The notes under the pieces: model-generated | The model's database searches: none | What the model was told of the DNA's origin: nothing | What the model saw: only the letters and a program-made list of their open reading frames with translations | Part shown: piece after piece, positions 25,352 through 32,399 of the stretch | How positions within the stretch are numbered: position 1 is the first letter of the stretch | Layout: every line of letters starts with the position of its first letter | Translations under genes and position numbers: made by a program | Assembly: GCA_018716975.1 (NCBI GenBank) | Contig: DVJE01000003.1 | Location: forward strand, 84,830-148,829 | Direction: 5' to 3' | Source: Candidatus Gallacutalibacter stercoravium | GTDB taxonomy: Bacteria > Bacillota > Clostridia > Oscillospirales > Acutalibacteraceae | DNA length: 64,000 nt

Positions 25352-25783
25352 ATGCTACATTGCAATATCAACTTTGGAAAAACGGATTTTGACCATGCGC
25401 GCTATATTCGCAACCAAGTTTTTGTGCAAGAACAGGGCTTTTGTCAAGAGTTTGACGATATAGATGCTATTGCCTGGCACGCCGTGCTTTATGATGGGGA
25501 CACCCCCGTAGCTACCGGCAGAGCTTTTCACAAACCAGAAGATCCCGCTGGTGTTTACACAATTGGGCGTATTGCTGTTTTACCAGCCTGGCGCGGCGCG
25601 GGATGCGGCCGGCAAATTATGTTGGCTTTAGAAAAGCACCTGCGCGCACAGAAAGCCGTAGAAGTTCGCCTATCCGCCCAAGTGCAAGCTCGGGGCTTTT
25701 ATGAGGCTTTGGGCTACATTGCCTATGGCCAACCTTATTTAGACGAGCACTGCCCCCATTTGGCTATGAAAAAAACTTTTTAA
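25352..25783 (+). CDS. GNAT family N-acetyltransferase (ElaA-like region)
   Basis: A 143-residue acetyltransferase. It begins with YIRNQVFVQEQGFCQEFDDID, the pattern seen in YjcF/ElaA-type GNATs. The acetyl-CoA loop is IGRIAVLPAWRGAGCGRQIM (R-G-A-G-C-G), and ARGFYEALGY closes the fold. The start at 25352 follows AGAGGAAACCTG; the upstream in-frame codons lie in AT-rich leader. It is monocistronic, ended by a strong hairpin, and its substrate is unknown. Confidence 0.88.
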   Translation: MLHCNINFGKTDFDHARYIRNQVFVQEQGFCQEFDDIDAIAWHAVLYDGDTPVATGRAFHKPEDPAGVYTIGRIAVLPAWRGAGCGRQIMLALEKHLRAQKAVEVRLSAQVQARGFYEALGYIAYGQPYLDEHCPHLAMKKTF

Positions 25784-25833
25784 AAACACAGTGAACACAA
25801 AAAAGCAATTGCCAACTGCCTTTTTAGATGTCA

Positions 25834-25880
25834 AAAAGCTCCGTTATCTGTAAGAAACAGATAACGGAGCTTTTCTAAGC
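25834..25880. terminator. bidirectional terminator between convergent genes
   Basis: A perfect 17-bp stem (25834-25850 with 25858-25874, loop TAAGAAA) is flanked by A-run and T-run sequence. It serves the GNAT gene on the plus strand and the hydrolase gene on the minus strand. Confidence 0.92.
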
Positions 25881-25893
25881 TAACCTTTATTCT

Positions 25894-27834
25894 TTAATCC
25901 TCGTTGTCAAACACAACCGTAGAAAGTACATCTACCTTGTCGGCAGCCTTCGCTTTACGGCGGCGCGCCATCATCATAGCGACATAACCATAACGACGAT
26001 TGGCAACCACCAATATTGCAGTGCCTCCTGCAGCAAAGCTGCCTACGAGCACCCACACCCAAATCAGAGACTGCTGAGATTGGCCATCAAAGCCTGCTGC
26101 ACGCTCTAACCCCAGATTGGGGGCCGCCATCATACGGTTCCCAACAGAAGCTTCTGTAAACGGTGCGGAGTTAAGCACCTGTTCTACCGTCTCTTGCGCC
26201 ACCGCAGATACCTTTGCGTCGTTATCAGCTTGTTCTTTTGCCTCTAACGCCTTATCCAAAGCATCGCGCACGGCCTCATCTACAATACCGGTAACTTCTA
26301 ATCCTTTAGCGGTTTGAAAAGCCTCTACAGCAGCCTTAGTTGATTCATCAAACAGGCCGTTGGCCTCACCGGCATAATATGCCAAAGTAGTCAAATTCTC
26401 TTGCAATTGCGCTACATCGTCGCCTTCGTACCCCAACTGTAGATCGTCATACGCAGGGGAACGCACAACATCTTCACTGTAAAGAATCTCTAACGCGGCC
26501 TTGTCCAATTGGCCGGTTTGCTCTAACCCGGCAGCGGCTTGATATGCCTTTACCGCCGCTTCGGTAGCGTCGTCAAAAGTAGAAGTGGCTTCCGCAGTGG
26601 TATAACGCAGCTCTCTGAGCCGGTTTTGCAGTTCCACCACAACGTCACCCGCCAAATTCTTTTTCAACGTTCCAGCTTGCGGATTGCTGGGAGCATCTTC
26701 GGCATACAAAGCCTCAGTGGTAGCCTTATCTGCCTGGCCGGTTACTTCCAAACCGGCAGCCGCCTGAAAATCGCTTACGGCAACTACTGTATCCTCACCG
26801 AAATAGGTGGTAGGTTCATCGTAAAAATAACCCAACTCTTTTAATCTGGTTTCAATGGTTACAATATCCTCGGCATAATTGCCTAGCGTATAAGTAGGCA
26901 CATAGGTCGGTGCCGAATCCGACATCATAGCATCCCAAGTGGCTTGATCCACTACGCCGGTGGCCTCTAAGCCCGCATCGGTTTGAAAGTTTTTAACACA
27001 CTCGCCGGTAAACTCACCGAAATAAGTAGTAAGCTCGGCATTATAATAATTCAGCTCATTGAGCCTTGTTTTCATCTCAAGAATCCGATCGTCATACATG
27101 CCAACCTCTAAACGCAACGCAGCGGGCTGCGAAGGCGTATTATTTACAGGTTGGTTGACAACCGCATTATTCGTGTTATTTGTCACCGAATTACCCACAG
27201 AAGTGCCATAAGAAGCACCCGCATTGGCAGGCGGTGTACCAATCAACGCGCCATCGGAACCAAAGGTATATGCAACGCCGTCAATGGTCAGGGTGACGTT
27301 AACAACATATTGACCGTTTTGATAGTAAAAGGTCTGCCCATTAAAGTTGACCCAACCGGTATCCGGGTAAGAAACACCGGCAATTTTAAACCATTCGCTC
27401 CAACCGTAGGAGTACACAGACTGATAGACCACTCCGTATTGAGAGTTACGAGCATCCACCGCCATTCCGTTACCAACATAAACGCCACAATGGCCGGGGG
27501 AATGCAGCCCCAAACCGTGAATTCTGGGCAGGGAACTTAAACTTCCCCGCTGCGGAGCCGCCGCTATTTGAGCACTATCGGTGCGCGCGCCGCCCGCATA
27601 ACTATAAATTAGACCAGAGCAATCCACCGCACCAGCACTGCTGCCGCCATAAACGTAGCTCCACCCAGAATAATAGGCATTTAACGCATACGCCGCCATA
27701 CCTGGCCCGGTAGCGCCGGCCGCGTCGGCCGTTACAGAATTTTGTACGCCCACCGGTATGACAACAATCGCCGCCAGCAGTAAAGCTACTGCTGCCTTCA
27801 CCTTCTTTTTCATCCATCCAGTCCTTTGACTCAT
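25894..27834 (-). CDS. NlpC/P60-type peptidoglycan hydrolase with four peptidoglycan-binding repeats
   Basis: A 646-residue surface protein. Residues 1-40 form a signal sequence (cleavage near ADA-AG). Residues about 45-155 form an NlpC/P60-like cysteine peptidase with Cys72 (DCSGLIYSY) and His115 (SPGHCGVYVG). A segment resembling a glucan/choline-binding repeat follows (WVNFNGQTFYYQNGQYV). Four PG_binding_1 repeats begin near residues 240, 316, 390 and 465, each with R/L-x-LNELxYY and FQ/YQ-x-x-xGLExTG. A transmembrane helix (about 594-615) and a charged tail close the protein. It probably cuts stem peptides in the wall while tethered to the membrane. Two perfect WalR-type boxes lie upstream. 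The start follows GTAGGAGGCTAAAATTC. Confidence 0.88.
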   Translation of the reverse strand: MSQRTGWMKKKVKAAVALLLAAIVVIPVGVQNSVTADAAGATGPGMAAYALNAYYSGWSYVYGGSSAGAVDCSGLIYSYAGGARTDSAQIAAAPQRGSLSSLPRIHGLGLHSPGHCGVYVGNGMAVDARNSQYGVVYQSVYSYGWSEWFKIAGVSYPDTGWVNFNGQTFYYQNGQYVVNVTLTIDGVAYTFGSDGALIGTPPANAGASYGTSVGNSVTNNTNNAVVNQPVNNTPSQPAALRLEVGMYDDRILEMKTRLNELNYYNAELTTYFGEFTGECVKNFQTDAGLEATGVVDQATWDAMMSDSAPTYVPTYTLGNYAEDIVTIETRLKELGYFYDEPTTYFGEDTVVAVSDFQAAAGLEVTGQADKATTEALYAEDAPSNPQAGTLKKNLAGDVVVELQNRLRELRYTTAEATSTFDDATEAAVKAYQAAAGLEQTGQLDKAALEILYSEDVVRSPAYDDLQLGYEGDDVAQLQENLTTLAYYAGEANGLFDESTKAAVEAFQTAKGLEVTGIVDEAVRDALDKALEAKEQADNDAKVSAVAQETVEQVLNSAPFTEASVGNRMMAAPNLGLERAAGFDGQSQQSLIWVWVLVGSFAAGGTAILVVANRRYGYVAMMMARRRKAKAADKVDVLSTVVFDNED

Positions 27835-27928
27835 GAATTTTAGCCTCCTACGCGTTCACTTATCGGCATTCTAAAAATATCTGCAACGTCTGTAGTCCTT
27901 CTGTTTCAAAAACGAATCATGACAATCC

Positions 27929-27975
27929 TGTTACAATTAGTAACAAATTGGTTACATTGTAACACAATAGTTACA
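27929..27975 (-). promoter_or_regulatory. array of WalR-like boxes upstream of the hydrolase gene
   Basis: On the minus strand five hexamers lie in a row, all in one orientation: TGTAAC, 5 bases, TGTTAC, 2 bases, TGTAAC, 5 bases, TGTTAC, 4 bases, TGTAAC (plus-strand positions 27975-27930). The known WalR/YycF box is TGT(A/T)A(A/T/C)-N5-the same hexamer, so this contains two exact boxes plus a half site. WalRK controls NlpC/P60 hydrolases in Firmicutes, which fits the downstream gene. A promoter between the array and the gene could not be assigned firmly. Confidence 0.75.
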
Positions 27976-28235
27976 GGCTTGCAACTATTTTTTCTGGAAA
28001 GTGGGGGGATATGCTATTGTTAACAAAATATACATATTTTAGATGCAACTTGATTTCATGTATTAAAAAAACTCGTCCATTTGTTCCCTATTGGCCCCAC
28101 AAATCTGCCTATCTCATGTGCGATCGTTTTACACGTGCCTCTTTTCAAATGCTGTGAACCTTGCTATAATGGCCTTGCCTGCATCTTGTACGCTTATAAA
28201 GTGTATTTTTCAGGCGAAAGGAGAGAAGATGAAAG
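27976..28235. other. intergenic region upstream of the lipoprotein gene
   Basis: It is AT-rich and no coding sequence was recognised. A TATAAT at 28165-28170 with a weak -35 (TTTTCA, 28142-28147, spacing 17) probably drives the plus-strand lipoprotein gene. Confidence 0.45.
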
Positions 28236-28904
28236 ATGAAAAAGATTGTTTCTTTGCTTTTATGTGCTGCCATGCTTGTTCCTATGGCGGCTTGCGGCAA
28301 CGGCCAAGCGGGTACAGAAGCCAGCAGCGTTTCGTCCACCGCCCCCACTACGGAGTCAACAGCCGAAACTGAAAGCAACAGCGAAACCAGTGAGACTGCT
28401 TCTGTAATGTCGGAGCCGGCCTCTGCACCAGAAGGAGAAGATGTTACGCTGACTATTCCCGCCTCTTTGCTGGAGGGCAGCGACCTAGATTCCATGGTAG
28501 CGCAGGCGCAAGAACAAGGCGCGCAGGTTACCAAAAACGAAGATGGCTCGCTTACTTATACCATGAGTGCGGCGGACCATGCAAAAATGATAGAAGAAAT
28601 GCGCGGCGTTATCCAGGATTCGTTTAGCACTTTAGCCGATGGCGAGAGCTTTCCTTCTATTAAAAAGATTACCGCTAACGATGACTTAACCGAATTTACG
28701 CTCACCGTCAGCCGTGCCCAATATGAAGTCGGAACCGACACGATGGCTGTTGTGTCGTTGGCGATTTCTAGCGCTCTGTTTCAGATGTTCAGCGGTAAAG
28801 ACGAGAACGAATACGAAATTATATTCCATCTTGAAGATAAAGACACCGGAGAGATTTACGAAACCTTTACATACCCGGAAGATACAGCATCTTCTGCATC
28901 ATAA
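28236..28904 (+). CDS. putative lipoprotein of unknown function
   Basis: A 222-residue protein not recognised by family. It has a signal peptide with lipobox MAAC (lipid Cys at residue 20). A Ser/Thr/Glu-rich low-complexity linker follows (about 25-65; repeated ES, ET, SE). A compact domain then contains LTIPASLLEGSDLDSMVAQA, a helix with MIEEMRGVIQDSF, and strands ending IIFHLEDKDTGEIYETF. It should sit on the outer face of the membrane. The start is ATG 28236, with AAAGGAGAG upstream; another ATG at 28229 is out of frame. It diverges from the hydrolase gene across about 400 bases, and no partner is evident. Confidence 0.75.
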   Translation: MKKIVSLLLCAAMLVPMAACGNGQAGTEASSVSSTAPTTESTAETESNSETSETASVMSEPASAPEGEDVTLTIPASLLEGSDLDSMVAQAQEQGAQVTKNEDGSLTYTMSAADHAKMIEEMRGVIQDSFSTLADGESFPSIKKITANDDLTEFTLTVSRAQYEVGTDTMAVVSLAISSALFQMFSGKDENEYEIIFHLEDKDTGEIYETFTYPEDTASSAS

Positions 28905-28925
28905 AAGAAAAACGCAAATAGTTCC

Positions 28926-28957
28926 GCCCTGCGGCCGCAATGCCGTGGGGCTTTTTA
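28926..28957 (+). terminator. terminator of the lipoprotein gene
   Basis: Arms GCCC-TG-CGGC (28926-28935) and GCCG-TG-GGGC (28942-28951) form a stem with a small internal loop, followed by TTTTT. Confidence 0.7.
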
Positions 28958-29060
28958 CTCCCTTATTGATTTGTTACTTAAAAAAGGAAAGCCATATGCC
29001 GGCGTTGTATTGAGCGTTTCAAGTGATTGAAAAATAAAAAATATTTTTTGTAAAAACCCC

Positions 29061-29088
29061 TTGCATTTTGCTGGTAATCTGCTATAAT
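29061..29088 (+). promoter_or_regulatory. tRNA-Pro promoter
   Basis: TTGCAT (29061-29066) and TATAAT (29083-29088) are spaced 16 bases apart, about 16 bases before the mature tRNA 5' end. Confidence 0.75.
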
Positions 29089-29104
29089 AAATGACGTTGC
29101 ATTT

Positions 29105-29180
29105 CCGGGTGTGGCGCAGCTGGTAGCGCGCTTGACTGGGGGTCAAGAGGCCGTGAGTTCAAGTCTCGCCACTCGGACCA
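29105..29180 (+). tRNA. tRNA-Pro (anticodon GGG)
   Basis: A complete 76-base cloverleaf. Acceptor stem CCGGGTG pairs with CACTCGG (one G-U). The D arm has GCGC/GCGC. The anticodon stem CTTGA/TCAAG encloses loop CTGGGGG with anticodon GGG. T arm GTGAG/CTCGC has loop TTCAAGT. The discriminator A and CCA end are encoded. A hairpin terminator follows immediately. The AT-rich AIPR region begins just downstream, so this tRNA is a plausible integration site. Confidence 0.96.
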
Positions 29181-29222
29181 AAATCCGTCGAAGTCATTTG
29201 ATTTCGACGGATTTTTCTTTTA
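29181..29222 (+). terminator. terminator of tRNA-Pro
   Basis: A perfect 12-bp stem AAATCCGTCGAA/TTCGACGGATTT (29181-29192, 29203-29214) followed by TTCTTTT begins directly after the tRNA CCA. Confidence 0.92.
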
Positions 29223-29554
29223 TATGCTTTAGCGATATCATAGAACTGCCGGGGCCGTCAGTCAAGGGCAAGCCGCCGTATAACGGCAGTGCTATGCACA
29301 GACAGCTCCCAGCTGTTCTGAACAATATGCAGCAACGAGGGATATATCGCCCGAGCCGCACGAGAGTAAACAGTTTGGGACATTTTGTTCCAAAGCACTG
29401 TAATGCTATAAAGTGATCCTTATGGTTCTTTGGGGAAACCTATAAAATATAATTAACTATTACAAGTATTTTGTTGACGTTTCGGCCAAATATGATATAA
29501 TGTATAAAAATTAAACTTAGAATATCCGTCGGAATATAACTTGGAGGAATTACC
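29223..29554. other. region between tRNA-Pro and the AIPR gene
   Basis: No gene is recognised. The part from 29240 to 29420 is less AT-rich and reads like a decayed coding fragment, possibly from an earlier insertion. The rest is AT-rich and holds the AIPR promoter: TTGACG (29474-29479) and TATAAT (29496-29501), spacing 16. A ribosome site TTGGAGGAA precedes the start. Confidence 0.5.
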
Positions 29555-31546
29555 ATGAAATTACAACCGATAGTTCGAGTAAAACTTGCCAAATTCCGTG
29601 AAGATTATGAGCTTCAAAATGTATCAGATGGAGTAGCATTTGAACGATTTGCCAATCAAGTTATCCTGTCAACCCATCAACCGGGTGCATTTAGTGTGGA
29701 CGACTCACTTTTGGATGCCGTTTGCGTCGGCGGTCAAAACGATATGGGGCTCGACGGAATTTGCATTAAATTAAACGGTTTGCTCATACATACTTTACAG
29801 GATGCAAAGGATATATTTGAAAGATACAATAAAGCAGACATTGAATTTATTTTTATCCAATCAAAATACAAAGAAAAGTTTGACTCAGGAGAATATGCCA
29901 AATTTACAAATGGTGTTGTTGACTTTTTGGGAGAAGATCATTTCCAGCCTAATAATGATAGCATTCAGGAATGGCTATCTATAAAAGAATATTTAATGAG
30001 CGATCAAGTTATGATGCGCTGGACGCGAAATCCAGATGTTCGACTTTATTATGTTGTGATGGGGACTTGGGAAGAAAGCCCCCACATAATTGCAATTTCT
30101 CAAAAGATAGAAAAAGATATAGCTGCCCTCGAAACTTATGGTGATATAGCTATCCAATATATAGATATGAGTAGTTTCAAGAGAATTATTGACGAGAACG
30201 AGAACGCTTTTTCTGTTGTTTTGAATGTCATAGATACATTTTCACTAACCGCTGTTGATGATGTTGATAATTCAAGCATCGTTCTTTGCAGTGCCACAGA
30301 GCTATTAAAACTTCTTGTATCGGAAGAAGGTCTCATTAGAAAAAGCCTATTTGATGATAATGTGAGAGATTATCAAGGGGATACAACGATTAACCAAGAT
30401 ATTCTAACCACAATTGAAAATGATCCATTTAGCTTTGTGCTTCTTAATAATGGAATTACTATTGTTTGTGATGAAATTGGGAGTGGTAACCGCAAAATAA
30501 CAATTAAAAATCCTCAAGTTGTTAACGGCTGCCAAACCTGCAATGTAATTTACGAGGCAAGCAAACAGGGGTACGATTTATCCCATGTGACGATAATTTC
30601 TAAAGTAATTGCAACGAGAAGCCTAGAGATTACAAATAGTATTGTTAAGGGCACAAATCGCCAAAACATTGTATATGATGAGGCGTTTGAAATCACTAGA
30701 CAGTTCCACAAAGATTTAGAAGACTTGTTTAATGCCCTTGCAACCGAGACAGGCATAAGGCTATTTTATGAACGGCGTTCCAAGCAATACTTTAATAATC
30801 CAACCATTAAGCCTTTTGAAAAAGTAAATTTGCGAGGAATTTTGCAAAGTTTTGTGAGTGTTTTTTTGAGTGAACCCTTTAAGGGGCATAGGCATGAATC
30901 AAAACTTTTACAAGAATACCGCAATAAAATATTTGTCGACTCACAATCAAAATACCCGTATTATATGGCAGCCCTAATCTTTTCTATGATTGACCACGAA
31001 TATAGGGCAAATACAATTCCTAAAGAACTAGCTCCATATAGGATGCATCTTTGTTGGTTAGTAAAAGAATTATTGGCCCCCAATACCCCGACAATAAATA
31101 ATGAAAAAGAAATTGACAAGTACTGTGAACAGCTTAAAGAGAAACTTCTGGATGAAAAAACATGGAATGAAACTCTAAATAGGACCTGCCGGCTCTTTAC
31201 AAATGCTCAGCAAGAGTGGATCGAAGAGAAGGGTCAGAGCTACAAATATGGGATGAAAGACTCTACTGAATTCTTCAATTATCTAAGAGAGTATGTTCAT
31301 ACCCAGCAGAAAGTAGATATAATCGAAGAGAAACCTCTGCAGTATCGTGGAACGGTAATTAAAACCAGATTTGATAGGAACGGAAGATACTATGGATTTA
31401 TTTCCAGGTTACCAGACAACATTTTCTTCCACGAACAGGATAATCCAGGGTTAAATTTCTCCAATCTATATGCGCATGAAGTTTTATACAGCATAGTCAA
31501 AGATAAATTTGGAAATGATAAAGCTGTCGATGTTATTCCAGTTTGA
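29555..31546 (+). CDS. AIPR-family putative phage-defence nuclease with a C-terminal cold-shock-like domain
   Basis: A 663-residue protein with three parts. Residues about 25-110 look like a PD-(D/E)xK nuclease: GGQNDMGLDGI (Asp63 or Asp67) and FIQSKYK (Gln102, Lys104). Residues about 250-560 carry AIPR (abortive infection phage resistance) features: VRDYQGDTTIN, FVLLNNGITIV (about 293-303), PQVVNGCQTCN (about 318-328) and GTNRQNIV. Residues about 593-661 resemble a cold-shock/OB domain: G-T-V-I, then YYGFIS (RNP1-like), NIFFHE (RNP2-like) and the ending NDKAVDV. AIPR proteins are linked to abortive infection. The gene is markedly AT-rich with AGA/ATA-type codons unlike its neighbours, and stands alone next to tRNA-Pro. 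The activity is inferred. Confidence 0.8.
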   Translation: MKLQPIVRVKLAKFREDYELQNVSDGVAFERFANQVILSTHQPGAFSVDDSLLDAVCVGGQNDMGLDGICIKLNGLLIHTLQDAKDIFERYNKADIEFIFIQSKYKEKFDSGEYAKFTNGVVDFLGEDHFQPNNDSIQEWLSIKEYLMSDQVMMRWTRNPDVRLYYVVMGTWEESPHIIAISQKIEKDIAALETYGDIAIQYIDMSSFKRIIDENENAFSVVLNVIDTFSLTAVDDVDNSSIVLCSATELLKLLVSEEGLIRKSLFDDNVRDYQGDTTINQDILTTIENDPFSFVLLNNGITIVCDEIGSGNRKITIKNPQVVNGCQTCNVIYEASKQGYDLSHVTIISKVIATRSLEITNSIVKGTNRQNIVYDEAFEITRQFHKDLEDLFNALATETGIRLFYERRSKQYFNNPTIKPFEKVNLRGILQSFVSVFLSEPFKGHRHESKLLQEYRNKIFVDSQSKYPYYMAALIFSMIDHEYRANTIPKELAPYRMHLCWLVKELLAPNTPTINNEKEIDKYCEQLKEKLLDEKTWNETLNRTCRLFTNAQQEWIEEKGQSYKYGMKDSTEFFNYLREYVHTQQKVDIIEEKPLQYRGTVIKTRFDRNGRYYGFISRLPDNIFFHEQDNPGLNFSNLYAHEVLYSIVKDKFGNDKAVDVIPV

Positions 31547-31735
31547 TAGGCAAATTCTATGAAATACTGATTATCCGTACCCGAATACTATTTTTGCGTT
31601 TGTAATTTTCTGAAACCCTCAAATGACGCTCCGACTTATTTTTGTTTTGGCAGAAAAAAGTCTTCTGCCCCCTCCCCTGTCTTAATAATATGTTTTTGTA
31701 CCCGGTTAATTTACCGCTGTGAGGTAACCACATTG

Positions 31736-32179
31736 ATGATAAAAGCGATTACAAGCAAAGATGCGCTTTGGGTAACTACCGCAAAATATGCACAACAGTG
31801 CTCTTGGAGAGCGGGAGAAGGGCTAGCCAACGAGATGACGTCCAACCGCCTTGATGGATGGCAGCGGGTATTTGTTGCCCTTATCGACGATCAAGTGGTT
31901 GGTTATTGCACCTTGGCAAAAACCGATTGCATCCCGGATGTTCCCTACACTCCTTATATTGGTTACGTGTTTGTTGACGAAGCACAGCGTGGAAAACGAC
32001 TGAGTCAACAACTCATCAATTCTGCGTTAGCGTACGCTAAAGGCCTTGGTTTTGATAAAGTATACCTTGTAAGCGACCACATCAATCTATATGAAAAATA
32101 CGGCTTCGTTAAGGTTGACGAAAAGCCCGCCCCATGGAATCCGAATCAGTTAGAAACGATATTTATGCACTTAACATAA
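31736..32179 (+). CDS. GNAT family N-acetyltransferase
   Basis: A 147-residue acetyltransferase. The core GYVFVDEAQRGKRLSQQLINSA is the acetyl-CoA loop (Q/R-x-x-G-K-R-L), and LYEKYGF near residue 120 is the usual C-terminal motif. GAGGTAACCACATTG precedes the ATG; a TTG at 31733 is an alternative start. A 186-base gap with a non-terminator hairpin (31649-31669) separates it from the AIPR gene, so it need not be part of that system. Its composition is closer to the chromosome than the AIPR gene. Confidence 0.85.
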   Translation: MIKAITSKDALWVTTAKYAQQCSWRAGEGLANEMTSNRLDGWQRVFVALIDDQVVGYCTLAKTDCIPDVPYTPYIGYVFVDEAQRGKRLSQQLINSALAYAKGLGFDKVYLVSDHINLYEKYGFVKVDEKPAPWNPNQLETIFMHLT

Positions 32180-32286
32180 GCGTTTTGTCCATAGGGGGAC
32201 TGTGCTACTCAGCCGTTTTGCGTCTGAAACAAGGCCCCTACCAAAGCAGCCTCCCCGGCCGATACACGAAAACAAAGTTGCTAAGC

Positions 32287-32327
32287 AAAAGGAACCAGTG
32301 GTTTTTTCCGCCGGTTCCTTTTTTGCC
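32287..32327 (+). terminator. terminator after the GNAT gene
   Basis: Arms AAAAGGAACC (32287-32296) and GGTTCCTTTT (32313-32322), with further weak internal pairing, are followed by TTTG. Confidence 0.8.
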
Positions 32328-32334
32328 CATCTGC

Positions 32335-32367
32335 AAAAAAATATCCCCAACCAAAACAGTTGGGGAT
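32335..32367 (-). terminator. terminator of the hom-thrB-lysC operon
   Basis: Perfect 9-bp stem ATCCCCAAC/GTTGGGGAT (32343-32351, 32359-32367). On the minus strand it is followed by ATTTTTTT. Confidence 0.88.
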
Positions 32368-32399
32368 GAAAGACACAAAAGGGTGCCATATAAATACGA

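Noticed and set aside
26117..27100. repeat-like DNA considered as a CRISPR or tandem repeat array
   Set aside because: The periodicity comes from four protein repeats (peptidoglycan-binding domains); the copies differ at the DNA level and have no spacers.
29111..29416. open frame starting inside tRNA-Pro
   Set aside because: It reads through a complete tRNA and a strong terminator, so it is not translated.
31649..31669. hairpin GGCAGAA/TTCTGCC after the AIPR gene as a terminator
   Set aside because: No T-run follows on either strand; the stem is only 7 bp.
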